Assembly (NCBI GenBank): GCA_016935315.1
Contig: JAFGRD010000100.1
Span: forward strand, 82,197 to 146,196
Source: Pirellulales bacterium
GTDB taxonomy: Bacteria > Planctomycetota > Planctomycetia > Pirellulales > Thermoguttaceae
DNA: 64,000 bases
Reading direction: 5' to 3'
Below the pieces are notes generated by a model. That model was not told where the DNA came from and did no database searches. It saw nothing but the letters and a program-made list of their open reading frames with translations. The position numbers were made by a program, and so were the translations under genes. The stretch's first letter is position 1. Each line of letters begins with the position of its first letter. Of the stretch, positions 1-9,057 are shown piece after piece.

Positions 1-2
1 TC

Positions 3-980
3 CAGAGCGGATACGTGCAATCGCCGCTGGTGGCGGGCGCGCGGATCGTCTTCCGCTTCAATCACCTGAAAGCGCCGGCCGAGCTGCATTCGATTCGCCC
101 CGACGGCGACGACCGGCGTCCGCTCACGCGGATCAACGCGGAGAGAATCGCCCGGACACGGATGGGTGACTACGAGCAGTTCACCTTTCCAGGACACAAC
201 GAGGAGACCGTCCATGCCTACGTGGTCAAGCCGGCGGACTTCGATCCGACGAAGAAGTATCCGGTGGCGTTTCTCATTCACGGCGGCCCCCAAGGTTCTT
301 TCGGAAATCGATTCCATTATCGCTGGAACCCGCAGGCCTATGCGGCGGCCGGCTACGCGGTGGTGATGGTCGATTTTCACGGATCGGTCGGCTACGGTCA
401 GGCATTCACCGATTCGATCCGGGGCGACTGGGGCGGCAAGCCGCTGGAGGATCTGAAACGAGGGCTGAAGGCGGCCTTGGATCGCTACGGCTGGATGGAC
501 GGCAGCCGGGTCGGTGCGCTGGGGGCTTCCTACGGCGGCTACATGATCAACTGGATCGCCGGCAACTGGCCCGACCGCTTCCGGTGCCTGGTCAACCATG
601 ACGGGAACCTCGACGAACGGACGGCCTATTTCGATACCGACGAACTTTGGTTTCCCGAATGGGACCACATGGGCACGCCTTGGGACAACCCTCGAGGCTA
701 CGAGAAGCACAATCCGATCCACTACGTGGGCAACTGGAAGACGCCGATGCTGGTCATCCACGGGGCACACGATTATCGGGTCGTCGACACCCAGGGGCTG
801 GCGGCCTTCAACGCCTTGCAGCGGCGGGGCATTCCCAGCCGGCTGCTGTACTTTCCCGACGAAGGCCATTGGGTCCTCAAACCACACAATTCGATCCTCT
901 GGCACGAAACGGTCATCGGCTGGCTCGACCAGTGGCTGAAGGCGGAGAGCCGCAGCGCGAAACCGGCGACTCCCCGGTGA
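3..980 (+). CDS. S9 family peptidase, C-terminal part (5' end outside window)
   Basis: This is the alpha/beta-hydrolase catalytic half of a prolyl-oligopeptidase-type serine peptidase (acylaminoacyl-peptidase/DPP group), which cleaves small peptides. The reading frame is open to the left edge, so the beta-propeller N-terminus lies outside. The catalytic Ser sits in GASYGGYM (Ser codon 528-530), the Asp in HGAHDYRV (771-773) and the His in DEGHWV (867-869), in the order and spacing of the S9 family. The oxyanion region HGGPQGSFGN is also present. About 320 residues of the protein are visible. Cell location cannot be judged because any signal peptide would be upstream. It converges with the DUF5107 gene, whose stop lies about 50 bp away. 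Confidence 0.93.
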   Translation, partial: QSGYVQSPLVAGARIVFRFNHLKAPAELHSIRPDGDDRRPLTRINAERIARTRMGDYEQFTFPGHNEETVHAYVVKPADFDPTKKYPVAFLIHGGPQGSFGNRFHYRWNPQAYAAAGYAVVMVDFHGSVGYGQAFTDSIRGDWGGKPLEDLKRGLKAALDRYGWMDGSRVGALGASYGGYMINWIAGNWPDRFRCLVNHDGNLDERTAYFDTDELWFPEWDHMGTPWDNPRGYEKHNPIHYVGNWKTPMLVIHGAHDYRVVDTQGLAAFNALQRRGIPSRLLYFPDEGHWVLKPHNSILWHETVIGWLDQWLKAESRSAKPATPR

Positions 981-1028
981 ATTGAAAGGGCATCGCCGCA
1001 CCTGGTTCTTCTGCGCGTTCTCGGCGAC

Positions 1029-4000
1029 TCAGTGACCGAGCGCGTCACGACACTTCTGTCGATACTCGTTCTGCCGGCCGGCAACATCGGCCCCTTCGGT
1101 GCCGAGTTTCCAGGCGGCGCGAGCTTCCTCGACGCGGCCGAGGGCTTCCAGCGCCCTGCCTCGCCAATACTGGGCCGGCGCCTCTTGCGGCTTGTTCGAA
1201 CGGCCCACGTTGAGATTTGCCGGGTAGGTCAACGCGGCCTCGAAGTCGGCCAGGGCGCCCTGGTAGTCCTTCTGTTCCAGCCGCCGTGTTCCGCGGGTGA
1301 TGTGGGCCGTGTTGAACAGCCGCCAGGTCACGTCCTGCCCCTCCCAGTTGACGAAGTACGGAGTGCTTTCCAGCAGGCGGATGCAATCGTCATCTCGTTT
1401 TTCGTCCAGGTACGCCTGGGCCAGCGCGACGATGATCTCCGCGCGACGCACGCCGGAGGTCGGCATCTGCTCGAGCAGGACAATCGCTTCGGGCCGGCGG
1501 TCTGCGCGCAGGAGGATCTCGGCCAGATCGCGGTAGAGCGTCTGATCGTCGGGCCGGGCCGCGATCGCCTTGCGGAAATGGTCTTCCGCCTCGGCCGGGT
1601 CATCCTTTTGGGCCGCGGCGTAGAGCCCGAGGTTGCGCCAGGCAATGCTCAGGCTCGCGTCCGTCGCGGCGGCCTTCTCCCAGTGAACCGCCGCCTCTTC
1701 CACCCGGCCCAGATTGGCCAGCAGATTGCCGAGGTGCAACCGGGCGCGGGCGTCCGCCGGATCGACGCCCAGGGCGTACGAGAGCACCTCGAACGCGGCT
1801 GCCCGGGACGGAAACTCCCATGGCTTCACCGTCTTGGCCGCCTGGCGGAGCCAACCGCGAGCGGCTTCGTCCTCGCTACGCCGCGCAGCGTACCAGGCCA
1901 GATAGTACAGCGGCAACGCGCCGCGCTGGGCCGGCGGCACCGCATCGACGCAGCCGGCGCGGAGGACGCGGCCGGCCTCCTCGACCAGTCCCAATTCCGC
2001 GAACCGCAGGCTCGTCTCGATCAGCTCGAAATCGTCTTCCCCGACAAACGCCCGCGCCTCGCGGGCAAAGGCCTCCAGCGCCGCTTCGCTTTCCAGCCCC
2101 AGCAGGGCGCGAGGAATCAGGTCGGTGGGGTTCTCGGCAATCCGGCGACTGGCCAGGCGCGTCGCGGCCCGCCTTCTCCCCGAGGCGTGCTGGGCCAGCA
2201 TCAGGTGGGCCATGGCCATCGGGTCGTTGCGGCTGGCTCGGACGGCCGACTCGAACGCCGCCACGGCCCGGGACGGTTCGCCCAGTCGCATGTGCGCCCG
2301 GCCCGCCAGGTCGTAGCCGAGGGAAACCGTGCCCGTACATCGAGCCGCTCGATATCCGCTCGCCAGCGCCGCCGGCCAGTCGCCCAGCCGAAACTGGCAA
2401 GCGCCCAGGTAGAAGCGGGCCAGCCCGTCGTCATCGTCTCGCTCGAGCGCCGCTTTCAGGCGCTCGATTGCCCGGTGGTAGAGACCGGCCTCGAAGTCGA
2501 GCACGGCCAGCGCCCGCAAGGAGACCACGTGTCGGGCGTCTTTTTCGAGGGCCTTTCGATAGTATTCGCGGGCCGCCGTGCGGTTGGTCGCCCGGTCGAA
2601 CTTGCGGCCCTTCAGGTAGAGTTCTTCGGTCGATAGCCGCCCATCGGGCCTTTGCAGCAGGTCGGACGGCTTGGGCGGATCGGTCCGAGGAATCGGCAGC
2701 GGTGTGGTGAACGCGGCCAGCACGCTGCCGTCCTCCGTGACGACTTGGACGTCAAGCGGCTGCTCGGCTTGCTGCTGAAGGCTCAAGATCTGCGGGCTTT
2801 CGGGTGACAGATCGATCTGCTTGTTGAGCAACTCGCGGCCGTCGCGCGAGAGCACACAGCGGGCCCGTGGAAAACGGCCGGTGGCCAGCAGCCGCAGACT
2901 CAACCGATCATTCTCTCGCGTCGTCTGCGCCGCCAGATCCTTCGAGGCGTACTCGAAACCGTCGCCCAGCCCGTGGACCGGATACCACCATTCCCGCCAG
3001 GCGACCCGATCGCGGGGCGCCAGCATGCCGTAGTCGGATTGCGTGGGCAGCGGCCCGCTTTGGACTTCGATGTAGGGGCCGTCTTCGTCCGTGAGGTTGC
3101 TCTGCGCCACCTGGCCGAAATCCCACTGTCCCCAGGTCCAGGCCTTCTTGCCGCTCAACTCATGGTGGTTGGCCACCTGGACGATGCCGCGGTCGGCATC
3201 CACGTCGTAGGCCCCGAAGAAATCGTACCCGCAATCCACCGCGAAAATCGACGAGTAGATCTCGTAGTTCTTCAGCCACGACAGGTCGCGACCCTCGTGC
3301 ACGGGCCAGCGAAAGAACTCCCGCGCGTTGTGGTCCGTGCCAAGGCTCATCGGGTAAAGGAAGCGAGTCCCGGGGCGATTGGGAAACGCCGTGCAGTTCC
3401 AGAAGTAGTAGGGGTGCATGCCGTCGGTCGGATTCTCCAGCCGGATGCGCTCGTCGAGATACGCCTTTTCGGGGCGCAAGGTCACACGTACGGTCCAGCG
3501 CGTACGGAAGATCTTCTCCTGGTTGGCGATCTCCAGGTAGGCGGAGCCGTCCGGGTTGCGACCGACCAGGGCATCGACCGGCGCCAGGATGGTGACCGTG
3601 TGGCCGTGCGGGCCGGAGTTCCATTCCACCCCGCCGCCGATCCATGCCCCGCGCATGGCGATCATCCCCGGCTTGATCACTTGGTTGAGGTGAAATACTT
3701 CCGCGTTTTGCGTCTTGTCGAGCACCGAGTGCAGTCGTCCTCCCAGCTCCGGAAGACAGGTAATCTTCAAGTACTCGTTTTCGAGAAAGAGGGCCCGATA
3801 AGTGCGATCCGTCTTGGTCCGCGACAGATGGTCTTGCATCGTGTAGGGATAGACGATGGCCCCCTGGACCGTCGTGGACAGCTTGGAACCGGTTTCCAGG
3901 GCCCAGAACTTGGGGTTGACGTCCTCCTGCCAGGGATAGGTGGGAATGGAAATTGTGCCTTCCCATGCGCGGACGTCAGCGTGGACGGCGGCGCCCACGT

Positions 4001-4070
4001 TGGCGGCAACAAAAAGCGTGGACGCCACCACGCACGATCCCAGAACAACGATTGCCGGTGGGCGCTTCAT
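1029..4070 (-). CDS. Exported DUF5107 domain protein with TPR repeats
   Basis: About 1013 residues. A signal peptide (MKRPPAIVVLGSCVVAS...) is followed by a DUF5107-type region to roughly residue 370, with features such as ELGGRL and WIGGGVEWN. A series of tetratricopeptide repeats fills about residues 480-1000. DUF5107 proteins resemble galactose-mutarotase-like sugar-binding folds, and the TPRs suggest protein contacts, so a periplasmic carbohydrate-related role is inferred. The frame extends 16 codons further upstream. I chose the ATG at 4070 because it has GAGG eight bases before it and opens directly into the signal peptide. Several long open frames on the opposite strand are antisense shadows. 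The precise function is unknown. Confidence 0.88.
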   Translation of the reverse strand: MKRPPAIVVLGSCVVASTLFVAANVGAAVHADVRAWEGTISIPTYPWQEDVNPKFWALETGSKLSTTVQGAIVYPYTMQDHLSRTKTDRTYRALFLENEYLKITCLPELGGRLHSVLDKTQNAEVFHLNQVIKPGMIAMRGAWIGGGVEWNSGPHGHTVTILAPVDALVGRNPDGSAYLEIANQEKIFRTRWTVRVTLRPEKAYLDERIRLENPTDGMHPYYFWNCTAFPNRPGTRFLYPMSLGTDHNAREFFRWPVHEGRDLSWLKNYEIYSSIFAVDCGYDFFGAYDVDADRGIVQVANHHELSGKKAWTWGQWDFGQVAQSNLTDEDGPYIEVQSGPLPTQSDYGMLAPRDRVAWREWWYPVHGLGDGFEYASKDLAAQTTRENDRLSLRLLATGRFPRARCVLSRDGRELLNKQIDLSPESPQILSLQQQAEQPLDVQVVTEDGSVLAAFTTPLPIPRTDPPKPSDLLQRPDGRLSTEELYLKGRKFDRATNRTAAREYYRKALEKDARHVVSLRALAVLDFEAGLYHRAIERLKAALERDDDDGLARFYLGACQFRLGDWPAALASGYRAARCTGTVSLGYDLAGRAHMRLGEPSRAVAAFESAVRASRNDPMAMAHLMLAQHASGRRRAATRLASRRIAENPTDLIPRALLGLESEAALEAFAREARAFVGEDDFELIETSLRFAELGLVEEAGRVLRAGCVDAVPPAQRGALPLYYLAWYAARRSEDEAARGWLRQAAKTVKPWEFPSRAAAFEVLSYALGVDPADARARLHLGNLLANLGRVEEAAVHWEKAAATDASLSIAWRNLGLYAAAQKDDPAEAEDHFRKAIAARPDDQTLYRDLAEILLRADRRPEAIVLLEQMPTSGVRRAEIIVALAQAYLDEKRDDDCIRLLESTPYFVNWEGQDVTWRLFNTAHITRGTRRLEQKDYQGALADFEAALTYPANLNVGRSNKPQEAPAQYWRGRALEALGRVEEARAAWKLGTEGADVAGRQNEYRQKCRDALGH

Positions 4071-4270
4071 GATGGTCACCTCGAAAAGTCCTTTGCTGCT
4101 GCGAGCGATCCTCGACACGAACTACCGTGCCACCATTGTGCCCGAAGCCCTTTGGCATGGCAAGCACGGGCCCGACGACATCGGCACGGCAGGGGCGTGT
4201 TGTCAGAATTCGCGGCGTCCGGTACATTGCCGTTGAACCTGTCCTGTCCAGGGACTTCGGGGAGCACGAA

Positions 4271-5137
4271 GTGACCACAACCAGGCCCGGGCGGTCCGGC
4301 GATCGCGTTTGGTCCGATCCGCCGCCCAAAGCAAAGCGCCGCTGGAAGCGTCTCCGTCTGACGGCCCTGGGGGTCGTCGGCCTGGCGGTGTTCGGCTACG
4401 GGGCATTTCGGGCGTGGCAGTGGGCGTCCGTCCCGCGCGATGCCCCGCTGATCGGTGTCTCGCTGGACACGGCCTGGCACGCCCGGGCCGGGATCACCAC
4501 GGTCAACTACGAGGTTGCCTTGACGCGCGCCGGCGGCAGGATGCTCGAGCTCCGTCCGGGCGAAGAGAATACCGAGCACATCCTCAATCGCATCGACGCA
4601 CTGTTGCTGACCGGCGGCGGAGACATCGATCCGGACATCTTCGGAGGCACGCCCGGCGACGCGAAGCTCATTGACCGCCGACGCGATGAGATGGAGTTGG
4701 CGCTGATTCGCGGCGCCTTGCAGCGCGACATGCCGATCCTCGGCATCTGCCGCGGCATCCAGATCCTCAACGTCTCGCAAGGCGGTACGGTCAGAGACTT
4801 GAGCGGCGACGTGGAACTGGCCAAGACGCACGGCGTGGGGCTTGGCAGCATGGACGCCCATCCGGTCGAGATCGCTGCGGGGTCGAAGCTGGCGGCCCTG
4901 CTAGGTGCCGGTCCGCGGCGGGCGAATTCCTTTCACCGACAGGCAGTCGGCCGCGTGGGCGAAGGCGTGCGTGTCGCGGCGACCGCACCGGGCGGCGTCG
5001 TCGAAGCGATCGAGCTGCCCGACCAGACGTTCGCCATCGCCACCCAATGGCATCCCGAAATCCCCCCGCCGCAGACGGCCGTCTTCGAGGCCTTTTTGAA
5101 AGAGGCCCGGGCGTATCGACAGCGGGCCGGCAGGTGA
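4271..5137 (+). CDS. Membrane-anchored class I glutamine amidotransferase-like protein (peptidase C26)
   Basis: About 288 residues. The sequence matches the gamma-glutamyl-gamma-aminobutyrate hydrolase (PuuD-like, C26) family, which hydrolyses gamma-glutamyl amides. The nucleophile Cys is residue 160 in LGICRGIQ, and His261 and Glu263 lie in WHPE. The LLLTGGGDIDP motif is typical of the family. Unlike cytosolic PuuD, it begins with a basic stretch followed by one transmembrane segment at about residues 26-48, so the enzyme domain is probably tethered to the membrane. The start is GTG at 4271 behind GGGGAG; an upstream in-frame ATG at 4127 would add an implausible extension. No polyamine genes are nearby, so the natural substrate is open. 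Confidence 0.85.
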   Translation: MTTTRPGRSGDRVWSDPPPKAKRRWKRLRLTALGVVGLAVFGYGAFRAWQWASVPRDAPLIGVSLDTAWHARAGITTVNYEVALTRAGGRMLELRPGEENTEHILNRIDALLLTGGGDIDPDIFGGTPGDAKLIDRRRDEMELALIRGALQRDMPILGICRGIQILNVSQGGTVRDLSGDVELAKTHGVGLGSMDAHPVEIAAGSKLAALLGAGPRRANSFHRQAVGRVGEGVRVAATAPGGVVEAIELPDQTFAIATQWHPEIPPPQTAVFEAFLKEARAYRQRAGR

Positions 5138-5183
5138 GACCACACGGCTCCGGACAGGCGCTACTGCCGGCCAGTCTCTTTTC

Positions 5184-5217
5184 GCAAGGGGCGGCTACCC
5201 GCCCGGCGCCCCCTTGC
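5184..5217. terminator. Inverted repeat between convergent genes (possible bidirectional terminator)
   Basis: GCAAGGGG at 5184-5191 pairs with CCCCTTGC at 5210-5217 across an 18-base loop. A T-run precedes it on the plus strand, which becomes an A-run/T-run context for the opposite strand. It lies where the C26 gene and the ATP-grasp gene converge and overlaps the last codons of the latter. The loop is long and there is no strong U-tract, so this is only a candidate. Confidence 0.3.
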
Positions 5218-6844
5218 CACCACCGCGGGGCCGCTGTCGCAAAAGCAGGGCGGCGACGATGTACAGGAACAACAGGTTCAGCGCATGGTAGCCGGTGTAG
5301 CGGAGGGCCCCGGTGATCGTGGCCGGGTCGATCTGGTCGAGGCTGCCGAAGATCCGCTCGGCCACCCGCAATGGCCAGCCCAGCACCCAGCCGAGGTTGT
5401 TTCGCGTGGCGTCGGCGCTGACGGCAAACAGGCTGATCGCGAACAGGGCGGCCGTCAGCAGCAGGGCAGGCCAACGGGGGCGGCAGAGCGTGTCGCGGAA
5501 GCGTCGCCGCGGCTTCGCGGCGGTCAGCTCCGTTTCCGAGGTGAGCACGCCCATCGACAGCTTGCCGTGCTTGAGCATCAGCGCCATCGGGAACAGGACT
5601 CCCAGCGCCGGCCGCGGGTCGTCGGCCTGCATCACGTCGTTGACCGTGTCGCGATGCTTCTCGAACATCTCCTTGAAGTAGGTTCTGAGGTCCTTGGGGT
5701 TGGTCGCCTGTTTCAGCGCCTCCCAGAAAGGGCGGAGACGGACGTCGTCGAGATGCGAACGCCCCAGAGCGCCCAGCTCCTCGCGAACCTTGCGGAATCG
5801 CGACCAGAGGCGATCGTCGTGCGCCATTTCGTCCAACGTGGCCAGCAGTCCGACCAGCGGGGCCTCGGTTCGGGCGGCGTAGTCGATCTGCGGCGCGCTT
5901 GCGATGGTCTCGCCCGCCGCAATGCGGAACAGCATGTGCGGATAATCGACGTTGGCCGCAATGGCCTGTGATAGGCCGCCAAAGAACCGCGGGTTGACCT
6001 CGATCAGGTAGGCCGTCTTGTCGGGGGCGACGCGGAAGTCGAGCTCCGCCATGCCGTGCCAGCCGAGCTCTCCCAGCAGCCTTTCCGCGGCCTCTTCCGC
6101 TTCAGGCAATCGGACCGTCTCCCGCAGCGCGCCGGCCCCCGTGTCGCGAGGAAACGCCCGCACGTTGCGGTACGTCATCGACGCCACGGGCCGCCCATGG
6201 TCGAACAACGCGGTCACGCAGTAGTCGTCGCCCGGCACAAACTGCTGCACGAGCGGGTACTGGTCCGGTTTCAGATCGTATCCCTGGACGAACTGTTTGA
6301 AGGTGGCCGTCAGCTCCTCGGGCGTGCCGCACTTCTTCAGCCCCACGCCGGAGGCCCCCTCGCGGATCTTCAGGAACACGGGGAAGTCGAGACTCGGGAT
6401 CGCCCGATAGAGGTCGTCGAGGCTGGTGAACTGCCGCGTGGCGGGGATGGTGATTCCCATCTGCTCGGCCAGGGTCGCCAACTGCCCCTTGTCGTGGGTG
6501 CGAACCATGTTGGCATGAGACGTCAGCGGCACGGCGATGTGTGGCTCGAATCGCTCGCGGTGCCGCGCAATCAGCCAGGTCTCCTTGTGGACCGGCATCA
6601 GCACGTAGGGCTCGCCTTCGGGCGGCTTCAACTCCCGCACTTTTTCGACCATGAAGTCGAGGAAGCCCTCGGGGTCCTTCGAGACCGAGGGATACTGGAA
6701 GCTGCCCGTGCAGTAGCGCGAGAAGAAGCACGGGGCGAAAGGGGCCTCCTCGCCACAGAAGACTTCGATCCCCTGGCGTCCCAGGCTTCGGGTGACCGCC
6801 AGGGCGTGCCACCCGCGGGCAAACGTCACGATGGCGCGAGCCAT
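5195..6844 (-). CDS. ATP-grasp domain protein with C-terminal membrane anchor
   Basis: About 549 residues. Residues 1-110 form a pre-ATP-grasp domain. An ATP-grasp ligase core follows at about 115-300, with nucleotide-binding features such as FPVFLKIREGASGVGLKK and the metal-binding end AYLIEVNPRFFGG. ATP-grasp enzymes join a carboxylate to an amine or thiol through an acyl phosphate; the substrate here is not evident. The last 100 residues hold two hydrophobic helices (about 445-465 and 510-535), which is unusual for a soluble ligase and suggests membrane attachment. The start ATG at 6844 follows a strong GGGAGGGAG; a GTG two codons earlier is possible. It stands alone, divergent from the ThuA-like gene. 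Confidence 0.85.
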   Translation of the reverse strand: MARAIVTFARGWHALAVTRSLGRQGIEVFCGEEAPFAPCFFSRYCTGSFQYPSVSKDPEGFLDFMVEKVRELKPPEGEPYVLMPVHKETWLIARHRERFEPHIAVPLTSHANMVRTHDKGQLATLAEQMGITIPATRQFTSLDDLYRAIPSLDFPVFLKIREGASGVGLKKCGTPEELTATFKQFVQGYDLKPDQYPLVQQFVPGDDYCVTALFDHGRPVASMTYRNVRAFPRDTGAGALRETVRLPEAEEAAERLLGELGWHGMAELDFRVAPDKTAYLIEVNPRFFGGLSQAIAANVDYPHMLFRIAAGETIASAPQIDYAARTEAPLVGLLATLDEMAHDDRLWSRFRKVREELGALGRSHLDDVRLRPFWEALKQATNPKDLRTYFKEMFEKHRDTVNDVMQADDPRPALGVLFPMALMLKHGKLSMGVLTSETELTAAKPRRRFRDTLCRPRWPALLLTAALFAISLFAVSADATRNNLGWVLGWPLRVAERIFGSLDQIDPATITGALRYTGYHALNLLFLYIVAALLLRQRPRGGGKGAPGG

Positions 6845-7079
6845 GTCCACTCCCTCCCCATCCTGCCGAGCAAGCGGAGACTGCCAATCGGCCCCGCCTC
6901 AGCAGACCGAAGTCGGCCGGGAAAGTCAAGCACCCCCGGCGACTTGCAGGCGGCAACCGCGTGGGGTATCCTTGATGGCCGCCATGCCCGGCGGCGGTGT
7001 TGGGCGGGCCGACTTGGGAGATTTCGGGATAACGCCACGATACCGAATCGTTGTGCACAGCAAAGGAAGGGACGAGACC

Positions 7080-8096
7080 ATGCGAAAGACAAGACGTGCA
7101 ATGAAGCTCCTGGCACTGACGGTCGTGGGTGTTGCCTGGCTGGCGAGCAGTCGGGCAGTTGCCGACGATCGCTGGCTGGTGATCGAGGGGAAGGACGGCC
7201 CGGGCAAGGGCAAGCACATCGTGTTTGTCACCGGCGACGAGGAGTATCGCTCGGAAGAATCGATGCCCCAATTGGCCAAGATCTTGGCCCTGCAGCACGG
7301 TTTCAAGTGCACAGTGCTGTTTGCGATCAACAAGGAAACGGGCGAAATCGATCCGCAGACGGTCGACAACATCCCCGGGCTGGAGGCCCTGGAAACGGCC
7401 GACTTGATGGTGATGTTCACCCGCTTTCGGGAATTGCCCGACGAGCAGATGAAGTACATCATCGACTACACGAATTCCGGCAAGCCGATCATCGGCCTAC
7501 GCACGGCGACACACGCCTTCAACTACCAAACGCACCGGGACAGCCCCTATGCCAAGTACAGCTTCCGTGACAACGAGTTCAAGGGCGGCTGGGGGCGCCA
7601 GGTGCTGGGCGAGACCTGGATCAACCACTACGGACGACACCAGAGCGAGAGCACGCGCGGCGTGATTGCCAAGGGCAGGGAGAACCACCCCATCGTCAAG
7701 GGCGCCGAAGACATTTGGGGACCGTCCGACGTCTACGGCATCACCACGCTGCACGGCGACTGCCAGCCGCTCGTCATGGGCCAGGTGCTCGTGGGCATGG
7801 ATCCCCAGGACGAGCCGAACCAGAACAAGGCCCCCGTGCCGGTCGCCTGGACCAAGACGTACACCGGCGAGCAGGGAAAGACCGCCCGCGTCTTTTGCAC
7901 GACCATGGGCCACGGCGGCGATCTCAAGAGCGAAGGCTTCCGCCGCCTGCTGGTCAACGCGGCCTACTGGTGCCTGGGCATGGAAGACCAGATCCCGGCC
8001 CGGGCCAAAGTCGACCTGGTCGGCCCGTACGATCCCAATCACATCGGCATGGGCGGACATAAGAAGGGCCTGAAACCGGCCGACCACAAACCCTGA
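7080..8096 (+). CDS. Exported ThuA-like domain protein
   Basis: About 338 residues with an N-terminal signal peptide (KLLALTVVGVAWLASS). The rest matches the ThuA-like family (class I glutamine amidotransferase-like fold, linked to trehalose and other sugar utilisation), with features such as KHIVFVTGDEEYRSEE, GLRTATHAF and TTMGHGGDL. Planctomycetes carry many exported copies, often near Gfo/Idh/MocA oxidoreductases. The ATG at 7080 follows AAAGGAAGG by about 9 bases. The open frame extends nearly 300 bases upstream but without coding character. Biochemical activity of this subgroup is not established. A TATCCT motif lies 108 bases upstream of the start. Confidence 0.87.
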   Translation: MRKTRRAMKLLALTVVGVAWLASSRAVADDRWLVIEGKDGPGKGKHIVFVTGDEEYRSEESMPQLAKILALQHGFKCTVLFAINKETGEIDPQTVDNIPGLEALETADLMVMFTRFRELPDEQMKYIIDYTNSGKPIIGLRTATHAFNYQTHRDSPYAKYSFRDNEFKGGWGRQVLGETWINHYGRHQSESTRGVIAKGRENHPIVKGAEDIWGPSDVYGITTLHGDCQPLVMGQVLVGMDPQDEPNQNKAPVPVAWTKTYTGEQGKTARVFCTTMGHGGDLKSEGFRRLLVNAAYWCLGMEDQIPARAKVDLVGPYDPNHIGMGGHKKGLKPADHKP

Positions 8097-8117
8097 GCCG
8101 CCCGGCGGCAGGCTGCC

Positions 8118-8945
8118 GTGGAAGAGCACGATTCCCAACGCCCGACGTTGACCATTTTCGTCGTTTCCGACGCCACGGGCACGACGGCCGAGCGAGTCGT
8201 GCAGTCGTCGCTGATCCAGTTCGAGGACGCCCCCGTTCGCGTGCTGCGTCGTCCGCGGGTCCGCACGGCGGAGCAGGTTCGTGCCGTGGTCGGCGAGGCC
8301 GCCGGCCACAACTCGATCATCGTCCACACGCTGGTTTCCGACGAGCTGCGCCGGCTGATGCTGGCCGAGTCACGGCTGCACGGCGTCGATTCCTCCGACA
8401 TGATCGGCCCCCTGTTGGACCGGCTGGCCACGCACCTGATGCTCACGCCGCAAGAGAAGCCGGGACTGATGAGGCAACTGGCCGAAGCCCGCAGCCGGGA
8501 AATCGAGGCGGTCGATTTCGCCTTTCACCATGACGACGGGCAGAACGTCCACGAGCTGGATCGTGCGGAGGTCGTGCTGGTCGGCGTGTCGCGTTCGATG
8601 AAGACGCCCACCATGCTCTACCTGGCCTATCGCGGCTGGTTCGCCGCCAACGTGCCGCTGGTGCCCGGGCTGGAGCTGCCCAAGGAGTTGCTGGCCGTCG
8701 CGCCGGGGCGGGTCTTCTGTCTGCTGATGAGCCCCGCCAGGCTCCAGGAGCTGCGCCTGGTGCGGGCCGACAGCCAGGCAATCCCTGCCGAGCCGTACGC
8801 CTCGATGGCAGCCATCCGCCAGGAGATGCACTACGCCCGGCAGTTGTGCCTGAAACATCGCTGGCGGAGCGTGGCCGTTACGGGCAAGTCGGTGGAGGAA
8901 GTCAGCCGGGAGATCATCGCTCTGCTCCCGGAGCAAGACGTATAG
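8118..8945 (+). CDS. Pyruvate phosphate dikinase/PEP synthetase regulatory protein (PPSR, DUF299 family)
   Basis: About 275 residues, the usual family length. PPSR proteins are bifunctional ADP-dependent kinase/Pi-dependent pyrophosphorylases that switch PEP synthase or pyruvate phosphate dikinase off and on by threonyl phosphorylation. The start of the fold, TIFVVSDATGTTAERVVQSS, and the P-loop-like GVSRSMKTPTMLYLAYRGW are clear family hallmarks. The start is GTG at 8118, 21 bases after the ThuA-like gene, so the two may be cotranscribed by position only. The target dikinase or synthase is not in this window. The choice between PPDK and PEP synthase as target cannot be made from sequence alone. 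Confidence 0.93.
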   Translation: MEEHDSQRPTLTIFVVSDATGTTAERVVQSSLIQFEDAPVRVLRRPRVRTAEQVRAVVGEAAGHNSIIVHTLVSDELRRLMLAESRLHGVDSSDMIGPLLDRLATHLMLTPQEKPGLMRQLAEARSREIEAVDFAFHHDDGQNVHELDRAEVVLVGVSRSMKTPTMLYLAYRGWFAANVPLVPGLELPKELLAVAPGRVFCLLMSPARLQELRLVRADSQAIPAEPYASMAAIRQEMHYARQLCLKHRWRSVAVTGKSVEEVSREIIALLPEQDV

Positions 8946-9008
8946 GCGGCGGAATTCAAGGATTCGGAAAGCAACAAATGGGAGGCCGTGGCCGGTTTCC
9001 CGATTCCC

Positions 9009-9057
9009 GTTATGTAGGGGTCCCCGTTATGCAGGGGGCCCTGTTATGCAGGGGCTT
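9009..9057. repeat. Three tandem copies of a 16-17 bp unit at the 3' end of pabA
   Basis: The motif GTTATGCAGGGG (first copy GTTATGTAGGGG) recurs at about 9009, 9026 and 9043, with G/C-rich linkers between. Read on the minus strand the unit is CCCCTGCATAAC, and the copy nearest the gene supplies the last codons and the TAA stop of pabA. No spacer structure like that of a CRISPR is present. The function is unknown; slippage-derived expansion is the simplest reading. Confidence 0.75.
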
